A DNA stretch of 64,000 nucleotides from Geomonas ferrireducens (GTDB lineage Bacteria; Desulfobacterota; Desulfuromonadia; Geobacterales; Geobacteraceae): the NCBI RefSeq assembly GCF_004917065.1, contig NZ_SSYA01000001.1:1496161-1560160 (forward strand), in the 5' to 3' direction. The position numbers and the translations under genes are program-made. The notes below the pieces were generated by a model that saw only the letters and a program-made list of their open reading frames with translations, searched no databases and was not told the DNA's origin. This document shows, in pieces, positions 33,810 to 43,535 of this stretch (positions are counted from its first letter, which is position 1; each line of letters opens with the position of its first letter).

Positions 33810-34246
33810 TGGACTTTTTCACCTCGATGGACATCAGCGCCTCGGCCCTGGCCGCCGAGCGTACCAGGATGAACCTCATCTCCTCCAACCTGGCAAACGT
33901 CAATTCCACCAGGACAGCGGAAGGCGGCCCGTACCGGCGCAAGGACGCGGTCTTCACCGCCACTCCGCTCAAGGAGGCCGGCTCCTTCGGCGCGGCGCTC
34001 TCCCGCGCCAACGACGCCCGCAGCGTCCAGGTCACCCAGGTGAACGAGGACCCGCGCCCCCCGAGGATGCAGTACGAGCCGGGGCACCCGGACGCGGACC
34101 CGAACGGGTACGTGGCTTATCCCAACATCAACGTCGTCGAGGAGATGGCGGACATGATCACCGCAAGCCGCAGCTACGAGGCGAACATCACCGCGACCAA
34201 CGCGGCGAAGAGCATGGCTCTCAAGACGCTCGATCTGCTGCGCTAG
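33809..34246 (+). CDS. flgC: Flagellar basal-body rod protein FlgC
   Basis: 145 residues. MDISASALAAERTRMNLISSNLANVNSTRT is the flagellar rod N-terminal motif, and the C-terminus (MITASRSYEANITATNAAKSMALKTLDLLR) is the matching rod coiled coil. Proximal rod component with FlgB. Confidence 0.95.
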   Translation: MDFFTSMDISASALAAERTRMNLISSNLANVNSTRTAEGGPYRRKDAVFTATPLKEAGSFGAALSRANDARSVQVTQVNEDPRPPRMQYEPGHPDADPNGYVAYPNINVVEEMADMITASRSYEANITATNAAKSMALKTLDLLR

Positions 34247-34260
34247 CGAGGAGGTAATCA

Positions 34261-34572
34261 ATGGCAATGGAAATTTCGGCACTCACCAAGGTAGACGGCC
34301 TCTCGCAGGCGTTTCCCGCCAAGGAGGCGCAGGCCACCCAGGCCAACCCCGCCGTCGGCTTCGGCACGTTCCTCGAGGAGATGGTCTCCAAGGTGAACGA
34401 GCAGCAGGCGACCGCCGACAAGTCGATCCAGGCGATGGCGACCGGCGAGGGGAAAGGGCTGCACGAGGTCATGCTAGCGGTGGAAAAGGCGAACATCTCC
34501 TTCCAGCTCCTGACGCAGGTGCGCAACAAGGCGGTCGAGGCGTACCAGGAGATCATGAGGATGCCGGTATAA
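34261..34572 (+). CDS. fliE: Flagellar hook-basal body protein FliE
   Basis: 103 residues, joins the MS ring to the rod. The C-terminal helix LLTQVRNKAVEAYQEIMRMPV is the family hallmark. Ribosome site GAGGAGG, 14 bases after flgC. Confidence 0.93.
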   Translation: MAMEISALTKVDGLSQAFPAKEAQATQANPAVGFGTFLEEMVSKVNEQQATADKSIQAMATGEGKGLHEVMLAVEKANISFQLLTQVRNKAVEAYQEIMRMPV

Positions 34573-34593
34573 CCTGCATAACTTGGAGACACC

Positions 34594-36165
34594 ATGCCGG
34601 AAGGGCTTAAAAAATTGCTGGAACCTTTTCTCGCTCTGTCGACCGGGAAGCGGCTCGTCGTCGGGGGGGTGGCGCTCGTCTCGCTCCTCGCGTTCGCGGC
34701 GCTCATCACCGTGGCGAACAAGACGGACTACCGTCCGCTCTTCGCCAACCTGACGAGCGATGACGCCGGCGAGATCGTCAAAAAATTGAAAGAGCAGAAG
34801 GTGCCGTACCAGATCACCGACGACGGCAAGGCGATCATGGTCCCATCGGACAAGGTCTACGACCTGAGGCTCTCCATGGCGAGCGACGGACTCCCCCAGG
34901 GAGGCGGGGTAGGCTACGAGATCTTCGACCGCAAGAACTTCGGCATGACCGAGTTCGTGCAAAAGCTCAACTACCAGCGCGCCCTGCAGGGTGAGCTCTC
35001 GCGCACCATCGCCCAGATCGCGGGGGTCGAGTCGGCCCGCGTGCACCTCGCCATCCCGGAGAAGACGCTCTTCAAGGATGCCGAGAAACCGGCCACCGCC
35101 TCGGTCGTGCTCAAGATGAAGTCGAACCGCGGCCTCAGGGAGGCCGAGGTGCAGGGGATCGTGCATCTGGTCGCTTCCTCCATAGAGGGGATGGACCCCG
35201 AGCAGGTGACCGTTCTGGACAGCCGCGGCAAGATGCTCTCCGGCAACACCACTTCCGATCCCGCCAGCAAGCTGACCGGATCGCGCCAGGAAACCCAGAG
35301 GAACTTCGAGAAGACCCAGGAAGACAAGCTGCAGAGCCTTTTGGACCGCGTGGTTGGCTCCGGCAAGTGCGTGGCCCGCGTCACCGCGACCTTCGACTTC
35401 AAGCAGGTCGAGAAGTACGAGGAGCGCTACGACCCAGAGTCCGCGGCGGTCAGAAGCGAGCAGAGAAGCGAGGAGAAGGGGGGCACCACGACCACCGCAT
35501 CCGGCGTTCCGGGAGCGCAGACCAACCTCGGGCGCACCGCGCCGGGGGGCGCAGGCCAAAGCGGCGGCGGCTCCAAGACCGACGAGACTCTGAACTACGA
35601 GGTGAGCCGCTCCACGGCCCGCATCATCGAGCCGGTGGGGGCGCTTTCCAAGGTATCGATCGCCGTGCTGGTGGACGGCAAGTACGACCTCCCCGTAGGC
35701 GCCAAGCCCGGGGCGACCCCGAAATACCAGCCGCGCACCCCGGACGAGATGCAGAAGATCGAGGCGCTGGTGAAGAGCGCGGTCGGCTTCAACGCCGAGC
35801 GCGGCGACCAGGTGACCGTGGCCAACATCCCCTTCCAGGAGACCGGCGAGGGGGGGGGCGAGAAGCCCCAGTGGTACGACGCCCCCATCGTGCAGGCCCT
35901 GATCAAGAACGGCCTGATTGGGCTCGGCTTCCTCGCCCTGATCCTGTTCGTGATCCGTCCGCTTCTGAAGATGCTCAAGGTGGAGAAGCCCGCCTCCTCC
36001 TTCATGCCGATCCAGGATGACGCCGAGCAGGCGCACATGCTCGAGATGCAGAAGCTTGCCCAAGAGAAGATGCGGGTCACCCAGATCGAGCTGGTGGAGA
36101 AGGTCAAGCAGGACCCCTACCAGGCCGCCCAGATCCTGCAGAACTGGCTGACGCGCAAGGACTAG
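34594..36165 (+). CDS. fliF: Flagellar MS-ring protein FliF
   Basis: 523 residues. One N-terminal helix (VVGGVALVSLLAFAALITV), the ring-building YscJ/FliF domain (YRPLFANLTSDDAGEIVKKLKEQ), a low-complexity periplasmic loop with Thr/Gly/Ser, a second helix near 430-450 and a cytoplasmic tail that binds FliG. Length is normal for the family. Confidence 0.95.
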   Translation: MPEGLKKLLEPFLALSTGKRLVVGGVALVSLLAFAALITVANKTDYRPLFANLTSDDAGEIVKKLKEQKVPYQITDDGKAIMVPSDKVYDLRLSMASDGLPQGGGVGYEIFDRKNFGMTEFVQKLNYQRALQGELSRTIAQIAGVESARVHLAIPEKTLFKDAEKPATASVVLKMKSNRGLREAEVQGIVHLVASSIEGMDPEQVTVLDSRGKMLSGNTTSDPASKLTGSRQETQRNFEKTQEDKLQSLLDRVVGSGKCVARVTATFDFKQVEKYEERYDPESAAVRSEQRSEEKGGTTTTASGVPGAQTNLGRTAPGGAGQSGGGSKTDETLNYEVSRSTARIIEPVGALSKVSIAVLVDGKYDLPVGAKPGATPKYQPRTPDEMQKIEALVKSAVGFNAERGDQVTVANIPFQETGEGGGEKPQWYDAPIVQALIKNGLIGLGFLALILFVIRPLLKMLKVEKPASSFMPIQDDAEQAHMLEMQKLAQEKMRVTQIELVEKVKQDPYQAAQILQNWLTRKD

Positions 36166-36194
36166 ATGAAATCCACGACCCCTAGAGGTGCAGC

Positions 36195-37187
36195 ATGACC
36201 GGAGCCGAAAAGGCCGCCATACTCCTTTTATATCTGGGTCCCGAGGCGACCGCCAAGGTCTTCGGCCACATGGACGACGGCGACATAAAGAGGATCAGCC
36301 AGAGCATGTCGAAACTTGGCCACGTGCCGCGCGAGGAGATCGCGTCGGTGGTGGAGGAGTTCACCGACATCACTAACCCCGAGACCGGCTTCTTCTCCCA
36401 GGGGGAGGAGTTCGTCAAGAAGATCCTCGAGAAGGCGCTCGGCCCCTTGCGCGCCGAGACCCTGCTGCAGGAGATCCGCACCTCCGGCATCGGCGACATG
36501 GCCGACCTCCTCTCCACCATGGACCCCCGCACCATCGCGAACTTCTTTTCCCAGGAGCACCCGCAGACCATCGCCGTGGTGCTTGCCAAGCTGAAACCTA
36601 AGCAGACCAGCGAGATCATCTCGCTCCTGCCGCAGGAGCTGCAGGCCGAGGTAGTGATCAGGATCGCCGAGGTCGACCAGGTCTCCCCCGAGATCCTCGC
36701 CGAGATCGACGAGGTGATCCGGGTGGAGCTGACCGCCCTGGGCGGCGTGCAGCGCTTCAAGGTGGGGGGCGTCGAGAAGGTGGTCGACATGTTCGCGCAT
36801 CTCGACAGAAGCCGCGAGAAGAAAATCCTGGACAAACTCGATACCATGAACCCGCCTTTGGCCGAGGTGATCAGGAAGCACCTCTTCACCTTCGAGGACA
36901 TCTTCAAGCTGGACGATCGCGCCATCCAGTCCATCATGCGCGAGGTCTCCAACGATACCCTGACCCTCGCCATGAAGACTTCGCCGGACGAGGTGAAGGA
37001 CAAGATATTCCGCAACATCTCCAGCCGTGCGGCGGAGATGATCAAGGAGGACCTGGAGGTCATGGGGCCGGTACGCCTCTCCGACGTGGAGAAGGCGCAG
37101 AGCGAGATCATCAAGATCGTCCGGAAGATGGAGGAAGAAGGGAAGGTGGTCATCGCCGGACGCGGGGCGGAAGATGTCCTCGTCTAA
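36195..37187 (+). CDS. fliG: Flagellar motor switch protein FliG
   Basis: 330 residues. N-terminal FliF-binding domain begins TGAEKAAILLLYLGPEATAKVF; the middle has the EHPQTIA motif (FFSQEHPQTIAVVLAKL); the C-terminal torque domain has the charged helix around DDRAIQSIMREVSNDTLTLAMK. Overlaps fliH by 14 bases. Confidence 0.95.
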   Translation: MTGAEKAAILLLYLGPEATAKVFGHMDDGDIKRISQSMSKLGHVPREEIASVVEEFTDITNPETGFFSQGEEFVKKILEKALGPLRAETLLQEIRTSGIGDMADLLSTMDPRTIANFFSQEHPQTIAVVLAKLKPKQTSEIISLLPQELQAEVVIRIAEVDQVSPEILAEIDEVIRVELTALGGVQRFKVGGVEKVVDMFAHLDRSREKKILDKLDTMNPPLAEVIRKHLFTFEDIFKLDDRAIQSIMREVSNDTLTLAMKTSPDEVKDKIFRNISSRAAEMIKEDLEVMGPVRLSDVEKAQSEIIKIVRKMEEEGKVVIAGRGAEDVLV

Positions 37188-37884
37188 GATCATCAGGAAG
37201 GGGCTCGAGTCCCAGACCTTCATCCTGGAGCCGCTCGGTAACGAGCTGGTCCCCCCCCCGGGGCAGGACGTGTTCCGCCAGGTTTCCCTGGCCGGCGAGG
37301 AGCCGTTGCCGGCCGAGGAAGAGGAACCGGAGGTTCCCCCCGTCATGGTCCCCGAGGAGGATGCGCTCAGAAGGATCCAGCAGGCGCACGCGGAAGGGAT
37401 GAAGAAGGGGAAGCAGCAGGCCGAGGAGGATCTTGCCAAGGTGAGCGAGGCGATGGCCCAGGCCCTCCTCGCCACCGGCGCGGTGCGCGGCCAGCTCATG
37501 CACGAGGCGGAGGAGGACCTCCTGAAGCTCTCGGCGATGATCGCCCGCAAGGTGATGATGCGTGAGCTCACCATCGATCCGGGGCTGATCGCGAACCTCG
37601 TGCACGGTGCGGTGGAGCTTGCCGCCGACGAGGGGGAGATCGTGGTCCGGCTGAACCCGGAGGAGTACCAGGTGGTGGCCTACTCGCCCCAGTTCCAGGC
37701 ACTCACCCGGGACCGCAAGAAGATAGTCCTGCGCGAGGACCCGACGCTTGGCCCCGCCGCGTGCGTGGTGGAGACGGTGCGCGGAAACATAGACGCCGGC
37801 TTCGACGCCCAGCTCGAGGAGATCATGCGCCGGCTTTCCGAGGAGAGAAACGCGCGGCGGGAGGATGAAAACGGTGGGGATTGA
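37174..37884 (+). CDS. fliH: Flagellar assembly protein FliH
   Basis: 236 residues, regulator and stalk of the export ATPase. Acidic N-terminus, then a helical segment with spaced Gly/Ala (QAHAEGMKKGKQQAEEDLAK), then an E-stalk-like C-terminal domain (VVRLNPEEYQVVAYSPQF). Starts inside fliG and ends inside fliI (20-base overlap), so production is coupled. Confidence 0.9.
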   Translation: MSSSKIIRKGLESQTFILEPLGNELVPPPGQDVFRQVSLAGEEPLPAEEEEPEVPPVMVPEEDALRRIQQAHAEGMKKGKQQAEEDLAKVSEAMAQALLATGAVRGQLMHEAEEDLLKLSAMIARKVMMRELTIDPGLIANLVHGAVELAADEGEIVVRLNPEEYQVVAYSPQFQALTRDRKKIVLREDPTLGPAACVVETVRGNIDAGFDAQLEEIMRRLSEERNARREDENGGD

Positions 37885-39181
37885 TCTGGCACGCTACCTG
37901 CCGGTGGTCGAGGCGGCCAAGCCGGTGCGCTTCAACGGGAAGGTGACCCAGGTGGTGGGGCTCGTGATCGAAGGGTTCTGCCCGGAGACCGCGGTCGGCA
38001 GCGTCTGCGAGGTGCACTCCGAGGGGCACGCGCCGATTCCCGCCGAGGTGGTCGGCTTCCGCGAGAACAAGACCCTGCTCATGCCGCTTGGCGAGCTGAG
38101 GGGGGTGGGGCTTGGCAGCGTCATCTCGGTCCGGCGCGAGAAGGCGGCCCTGGGGGTGGGACCTGCCCTTCTGGGGCGGGTCATCGACGGTCTCGGCGAC
38201 CCCATCGACGACAAGGGGCCCATCGAGACGGTGGACGAGTACCCGATCTACGCGCTGCCGGTGAACCCGATGAAGCGCCGCCCGATCAGGAAGCCCCTGA
38301 ACCTCGGCATCCGCGCCATCAACGGGCTTTTGACCTGCGGCGAGGGGCAGAGGGTCGGCATCATGGCGGGCTCCGGCGTCGGCAAGTCGACCCTTCTCGG
38401 CATGATAGCCCGCTACACCGAGGCGGACGTCAACGTCATCGCCCTGATCGGCGAGCGCGGCCGCGAGCTGCGCGAGTTCATCGAGAAGGACCTGCAGGCG
38501 GAGGGGCTCAGGAAATCGGTAGTCGTGGTGGCAACGAGCGACCAGCCGCCCCTGGTGCGCATGCGCGGCGCCTACATCGCGACCACCATCGCCGAGTATT
38601 TCCAGGCGCAGGGTAAGAAGGTGCTCCTCATGATGGACTCCGCCACCCGTTTCGCCATGGCGATGCGCGAGGTGGGTCTTGCCATCGGCGAGCCCCCGAC
38701 CACCAAGGGGTACACCCCGAGTGTCTTCGCCGCGCTCCCGAGGCTTCTGGAGCGGACCGGCAACTTCCAGGGGGGTAGCATCACCGGCCTATACACCGTC
38801 CTCGTCGAGGGGGACGACTTCAACGAGCCGATCTCCGACGCGATGCGCAGCATCCTCGACGGCCACATCATCCTCACCCGAGAGCTTGCCGCTCGCAACA
38901 TCTACCCCCCGATCGACCTTTTAAACAGCGCGAGCCGTGTCATGAGCGACGTGACCACGAGGGAACACCGGGCGCTTGCCGGGCAGTTCAAGGAGACCCT
39001 GGCGACCTACCGGCAGGCCGAGGACATGATCAACATCGGCGCCTACAAGGCGGGGAGCAACCCGAAGATCGACACGGCGGTGGCGAGGATGGACCGGATG
39101 GTCGCGTACCTGAAGCAGGACGTGGCCGACGAGGTGAATTTCGAGGAATCGATCGAGGCGCTCGCGAGGATATTTGAGTAG
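37865..39181 (+). CDS. fliI: Flagellum-specific ATPase FliI
   Basis: 438 residues, F1-beta-like hexameric ATPase of the export apparatus. Walker A IMAGSGVGKSTLLGM, Walker B KVLLMMDSATRFAMA, and the conserved GERGRELREFIE. Residues 1-90 form the usual beta barrel. Overlaps fliH. Confidence 0.95.
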   Translation: MKTVGIDLARYLPVVEAAKPVRFNGKVTQVVGLVIEGFCPETAVGSVCEVHSEGHAPIPAEVVGFRENKTLLMPLGELRGVGLGSVISVRREKAALGVGPALLGRVIDGLGDPIDDKGPIETVDEYPIYALPVNPMKRRPIRKPLNLGIRAINGLLTCGEGQRVGIMAGSGVGKSTLLGMIARYTEADVNVIALIGERGRELREFIEKDLQAEGLRKSVVVVATSDQPPLVRMRGAYIATTIAEYFQAQGKKVLLMMDSATRFAMAMREVGLAIGEPPTTKGYTPSVFAALPRLLERTGNFQGGSITGLYTVLVEGDDFNEPISDAMRSILDGHIILTRELAARNIYPPIDLLNSASRVMSDVTTREHRALAGQFKETLATYRQAEDMINIGAYKAGSNPKIDTAVARMDRMVAYLKQDVADEVNFEESIEALARIFE

Positions 39182-39328
39182 CACGCTTTATGCAGCATGC
39201 TCTGCGGCCCCGGGCCGCGTGCCGGGATTTTGACACGCCGCCCGCAGGGATCAGGAAATAGTTGAACACGCCACGGGGGGTGGGCTGAATACACCCAGTG
39301 GAGCTTGGCGGAGGTGGGAGGAAAGACC

Positions 39329-39769
39329 ATGGCAGGACAGGAATTCAGGCTCGAACAGGTGCTCAAGTTCCGCAAGGAAGTGGAGAAAATGCACCAACTG
39401 GAACTCGCTGCGGCGAAGCAGCAGCACGAGAGCGCCAGGGAGCGGCTGAAAAACGAAAAGGCCATGATGGAGCAGCGGGAAAAGGAATGCGCCGAGCGCC
39501 AGATGAACGGCATCGAGGCGAAGGACCTGCAGCTCTACGGCGACTTCTCCAGGAGAAAGAGCCAGGAAATCCTGCAGTTGCGGGAGAGCTTGGTGGGCCT
39601 TGAGAAGGCGGTGCAGGAAAAGCGCGAGGCCCTTTTGGCCGCGGCGAAGGAAAAGAAGGCCCTTGAGGTTTTCAAGGAGAAGAAGATGCGGGACCTGAGG
39701 ATGGAACAGCTGAACCGGGAACGCGCCTTCCTGGACGAGATCGCAGTCCAGGGGAGGGGGCGTAAGTGA
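39329..39769 (+). CDS. fliJ: Flagellar export protein FliJ
   Basis: 146 residues from the ATG at 39329 with GGGAGG upstream. Nearly all coiled coil (FRLEQVLKFRKEVEKMHQLEL at the N-terminus), as in FliJ, which fits the centre of the FliI hexamer. Overlaps the next gene (GTGA). Confidence 0.88.
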   Translation: MAGQEFRLEQVLKFRKEVEKMHQLELAAAKQQHESARERLKNEKAMMEQREKECAERQMNGIEAKDLQLYGDFSRRKSQEILQLRESLVGLEKAVQEKREALLAAAKEKKALEVFKEKKMRDLRMEQLNRERAFLDEIAVQGRGRK

Positions 39770-40266
39770 AAGGGTTGTTACGGACCGCCGCCGTCGCCCT
39801 CGTCGCGCTGCCGCTTTTGAGCGGTGGTGGGGAAGGGCCCTCGGTGCAGGCGGCCGAGGTGAAGAACGCTCCCCGCTCCGCGGCTTCCACCGAGGCCGCG
39901 GCACTCGAGGCGAAACGGCAGCAACTGGCACAGAAGGAAGCGGCGCTGAACGCGAAGGAGGCTGAGCTGAACCGCCTCGCCACCAAGCTCGACGCCCGGG
40001 TTGCGGAACTGAACGCGGCCAAGAAGGGGATCGAGGAGTCGCTCACCGCGAAGAACAAGCAGGACGACGAGCGTTACAAAAAAATGATCAAGATCTACAA
40101 GGGGTTGAAGCCGGAGGAGGCGGGTAACCTGCTCAACAAGCTGAACGAGAAGATGGTGATCCAGATGCTGAACCAGATGGATCAGAAGACCGCCGTCAAG
40201 CTCATCCCCTTCATCAGCCAGCCGCGGGTCCTTGAATGGACCAGGCTGAACCTCGCCGGCAAGTAG
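39766..40266 (+). CDS. MotE-like flagellar protein
   Basis: 166 residues, GTG start overlapping the fliJ stop. Signal or anchor helix (LLRTAAVALVALPLLSG), a coiled coil from about 45 to 110, and a C-terminal MgtE-N-like segment (YKGLKPEEAGNLLNKLNEKMVIQMLNQMDQKTAVKLIPF). This is the layout of MotE, a chaperone for the MotC stator component in alphaproteobacteria, and of related proteins next to fliJ in deltaproteobacteria. The motor role is by analogy. Confidence 0.82.
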   Translation: MKGLLRTAAVALVALPLLSGGGEGPSVQAAEVKNAPRSAASTEAAALEAKRQQLAQKEAALNAKEAELNRLATKLDARVAELNAAKKGIEESLTAKNKQDDERYKKMIKIYKGLKPEEAGNLLNKLNEKMVIQMLNQMDQKTAVKLIPFISQPRVLEWTRLNLAGK

Positions 40267-40355
40267 GCGAAGATACGGATTGAACCGCCCGCCAGGGCGG
40301 ATTCGACCGGCGGCGGACGCCGCCGTAATGCCAAACAAAAAGGAGGTGATACGAG

Positions 40356-42365
40356 ATGATGATTCAAAACGCAGCATTTATTCCAGACGCCTTCCCGGCG
40401 GCTCCGGCTGGGACGGCAACAGCGGCACCCTCCGGTACCGGTGGTTTCCAGCAGATGCTCCAGGGGAAACAGGTGCAGGCCTCCTCCCAGGACAAAGCGG
40501 AAGCGAAGCAACCGGCGGCGCAAGGCAAACCCGCGAAGGAAGCCGGTGCGAAGGCCGACGCGGCGTCGCAAGCCATCCCCCGCAAGGGAGCGGTCTCCCA
40601 GGAGGCGCAGCCGGGGGCTACGGTTGCGGCAAGGCAACGCCCGGCGCAGGATGCCTCCGACGGTGCGGTGCGGGAAGCGACCGCGGCGACCGCAGGGCCT
40701 GCGGACAAGGCGCCTTCCGAAAAGGTTGGAGCCCCGGAGGAAGCGGCAACACCCGCGCAGGACACAACTTCCGTCGACCTGGTGCGGTCGGCGCAGGACA
40801 ACGTCCCGGCGGGGGGCATCCCGGAACCCAACCCGGGACTGGTCGTGGCGACGGCGCAAGTAGCGTCACACCAGGAGCAAAAGGCAGGCGTGGGCAACGC
40901 CGACGAGGCGGGCGCTCAGGCGCTCTCCAGACTGGAAGCCCTGCAGCAGCGGCTGCAGCAGCCTGATGCAGGGGCAAAAGGTCCCCAGGGCGGGGAGCCC
41001 GAGGCCGCACAGGCGGTGAAGTCGGAAGTCGGGCAGGAAGTGAAGCAGGAAAAAACCGGAGACCGGCCTCTTATGGGCGCGGCAACCGGAGCCGAAACAG
41101 GCCAGAAGGCCGAGGCGGCGCAGCTTCCCCGCGAGGAGCGGGGAGCAAAGGTTATCACTCCGACGGGTGCCACAGAAAGGGCACAGGTCGAGAAGCCCCA
41201 GGCGCAGGAGGCGTCCGGGAAGGTGGCGCAGCCCAAGGAGCTTCCCGAGGCGGCCAAAACATCCGTCGTTGCCGATCAGACGGCAGCGGCAGAGCGTCTC
41301 TCCGCGCGGCAGCAAGGGGAGGGACGGTTCGTCGCCATGCCGGTACGCGACCTCTCCGGGCAGACGGCGGAGAGCACAAAGGTGGCGGCAACTGCCGTTA
41401 CCGGCGACACGGTAACCGAGGCGACGGCCCCGGCACAGGGGGACGCTGCCACGGCGACCAAAGAAACCCCTGGCGCCGTTGACGGCGCGACACGGGAAAC
41501 GACGGCAAAGCAGGCAGCCGTCGAGGTCAAGGTGGCCTCCGGCGAGGGCAAGAAGGATAACGTTGCCGGCGCGGAGCCGCAACCGACCCAGGCCTCCGCC
41601 GACGCCGATCCCGCGACGGGGAAGGCCCAGCAGCACAGGGAGATGCGCCACGGCGAGTCGCCCGCAGGCAAGGAAGGGCGCGGCGCTGAGCAGGCTTTGC
41701 AGGCCGGCGCGGCGAAGAACCCCGGCGAAGAGGTTTCCGGCACCGGACGTGCAACACCCGCGGCAAGCAAGCTGACCTCGGAAACGGGTGCGGTTCGTGA
41801 GGCTTCGGAAAGCCATGGCGGCGGGACGCAGCAAAAAGGGGAGCAGCAAAACGGGCATATGCTCGGCGCCGGGGTAGTGGCGCAGGGGAACACCGCCGAC
41901 ACGGTGCCTGTCGAAGCGAAACAGGCGCAGGCAAGGAGCCTGCTGCACGAGAGCATATTGGCGCAGGTAAAGGAAGGGGTGGTGACCCATGATGGCAAGG
42001 GGAACGGCCAGATGAGCATCCGGCTGAACCCGGGGGAACTGGGTGAGTTGAAGATCCAGGTCCGCATGGAGAACAACCGGCTGAACGTGGAAGTCCAGGC
42101 CGACAACCGGATGGTCAAGGACCTGCTCCTTGGCAACCTCGACTCCCTCAAGGAGGCCCTTTCCGGCAAGAATCTCACCATGGACGGTTTCAACGTCTCC
42201 ACCGGCGGTGGCGGCTTCAACGGCCCGCTCAATGAGGAGCGAGGGAACCAGAAACAGCAGCAGCCCCAAAGGTTCGCCAGGGGTGCAGGGTACGACGGCC
42301 AGGATGCACCGCGAGTCAATTATCTGACTGCCGAGGTCAACAGCCTGCTCGACGTGAGATTCTAA
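40356..42365 (+). CDS. fliK: Flagellar hook-length control protein FliK
   Basis: 669 residues. A long Ala/Gln/Glu/Lys-rich low-complexity N-terminal region (about 1-530) serves as the molecular ruler; the C-terminal Flg_hook domain at about 545-610 (GQMSIRLNPGELGELKIQVRM) switches export from hook to filament. AAAAAGGAGGTGAT precedes the ATG. The Ala-rich part carries many false ORFs in other frames. Upstream (40280-40330) lie small GC hairpins without a T-run. Confidence 0.9.
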   Translation: MMIQNAAFIPDAFPAAPAGTATAAPSGTGGFQQMLQGKQVQASSQDKAEAKQPAAQGKPAKEAGAKADAASQAIPRKGAVSQEAQPGATVAARQRPAQDASDGAVREATAATAGPADKAPSEKVGAPEEAATPAQDTTSVDLVRSAQDNVPAGGIPEPNPGLVVATAQVASHQEQKAGVGNADEAGAQALSRLEALQQRLQQPDAGAKGPQGGEPEAAQAVKSEVGQEVKQEKTGDRPLMGAATGAETGQKAEAAQLPREERGAKVITPTGATERAQVEKPQAQEASGKVAQPKELPEAAKTSVVADQTAAAERLSARQQGEGRFVAMPVRDLSGQTAESTKVAATAVTGDTVTEATAPAQGDAATATKETPGAVDGATRETTAKQAAVEVKVASGEGKKDNVAGAEPQPTQASADADPATGKAQQHREMRHGESPAGKEGRGAEQALQAGAAKNPGEEVSGTGRATPAASKLTSETGAVREASESHGGGTQQKGEQQNGHMLGAGVVAQGNTADTVPVEAKQAQARSLLHESILAQVKEGVVTHDGKGNGQMSIRLNPGELGELKIQVRMENNRLNVEVQADNRMVKDLLLGNLDSLKEALSGKNLTMDGFNVSTGGGGFNGPLNEERGNQKQQQPQRFARGAGYDGQDAPRVNYLTAEVNSLLDVRF

Positions 42366-42378
42366 AAAGGAGGAAGGC

Positions 42379-43044
42379 ATGATTACCGATGCAACATCGG
42401 CGGCAAGCACCTCGCAGGCGGCGGCCGCCATGAAACAGGCAACCGGGATGAACAAGGACGACTTCCTGAAGTTGTTCGTGACCCAGCTGCAGAACCAGGA
42501 CCCCCTGAATCCGCAGGACGGCACGCAGTTCATCTCCCAGCTGGCCCAGCTGACCCAGGTCGAGCAGGCCTACAACACCAACACGAACCTCCAGAGCCTC
42601 TTGTCCCAGGGGAACAACGCGGGAACCCTCGCGGCGGTCTCCCTGATCGGCAAGGAAGTGGAGGCACCCGGTTCGCAGGTGGAACTCAGCTCCGGGAGCG
42701 CTTCCGCGGTCAACTACAACCTGGCGCGCAGCGCCACGACGGTCACCGTCTCGATCCTCGACGCCAACGGCAAGGTGGTGAAGACCATCGACGGCGGGGC
42801 ACAGGGCATCGGGAACAACAGCGTGAGCTGGGACGGCACCGACAACTCCGGCGCAACGCTCACCCCGGGCGCCTACAGCTTCAGCGTCTCGGCAAAGGAT
42901 GCAACCGGCAACACGGTCACCAGCACGGGGCTGGTGCGCGGCAAGGTGAACGGCGTAGACATGTCCGGAACCACACCGATACTCTCCGTCGGATCGCTCA
43001 AGCTGAACCTTACGGACGTCACTTCGGTAACCGAGGGGGCCTAG
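42379..43044 (+). CDS. flgD: Flagellar hook assembly protein FlgD
   Basis: 221 residues. The N-terminal motif MNKDDFLKLFVTQLQNQDPLNPQDGTQFISQLAQLTQVEQ is specific; the C-terminal half is the FlgD Ig-like domain (VSWDGTDNSGATLTPGAYSF). Caps the growing hook. Confidence 0.94.
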   Translation: MITDATSAASTSQAAAAMKQATGMNKDDFLKLFVTQLQNQDPLNPQDGTQFISQLAQLTQVEQAYNTNTNLQSLLSQGNNAGTLAAVSLIGKEVEAPGSQVELSSGSASAVNYNLARSATTVTVSILDANGKVVKTIDGGAQGIGNNSVSWDGTDNSGATLTPGAYSFSVSAKDATGNTVTSTGLVRGKVNGVDMSGTTPILSVGSLKLNLTDVTSVTEGA

Positions 43045-43045
43045 G

Positions 43046-43438
43046 ATGATCGACAACAGCATCCTCTTTCCCCAACCGATCCAGGCACCGGTAAAACCTA
43101 ACGCGAACGGGAACAAGCCCGCCGCGAAGGGAACCGGCAGCGGCACAGCGTTCGCCCAGGTCCTGGACCAGAAACTCCCGGGGCAGCCGGTAAAGCTGTC
43201 GCAGCACGCCCAGGAGCGCCTGAAATCCCGCGGCATCACCCTCTCGGACGCCGACATGAAGCAGCTGGAAGGGGCGGTGGACAGCGTGGCGCAAAAGGGT
43301 GGCAGGGAGTCCCTGATCCTGATGGGAGATGCGGCCCTCGTGGTAAGCGTCAAAAACCGGACAGTGGTCACCGCCATGGATCGTCAGGGGATGAAAGGAA
43401 ACGTTTTCACCAACATCGACTCGGCAGTATTTTTCTAA
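43046..43438 (+). CDS. Flagellar operon protein (TIGR02530 type)
   Basis: 130 residues, one base after flgD. N-terminus variable, then VKLSQHAQERLKSRGITLSDADMKQLEGAVDSVAQKGGRESLI and VSVKNRTVVTAMD, the conserved core of the small protein found between flgD and flgE in Firmicutes and deltaproteobacteria. Function not established. Confidence 0.85.
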   Translation: MIDNSILFPQPIQAPVKPNANGNKPAAKGTGSGTAFAQVLDQKLPGQPVKLSQHAQERLKSRGITLSDADMKQLEGAVDSVAQKGGRESLILMGDAALVVSVKNRTVVTAMDRQGMKGNVFTNIDSAVFF

Positions 43439-43535
43439 ACACGACAAACGAAACGGGCTGGCCCTCCAGAAGGAAAGCCCGCGGGACACCGACCGACAGA
43501 GGCGTCCCACAACCTAAGCCCAAGGAGGCAAAAAA

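Noticed and set aside
34474-36063. 529-residue minus-strand frame opposite fliF
   Set aside because: Antisense shadow with no start signal; fliF is certain.
40866-42533. Long minus-strand frame opposite fliK
   Set aside because: Product of the GC-rich, low-complexity fliK region; no family motifs.
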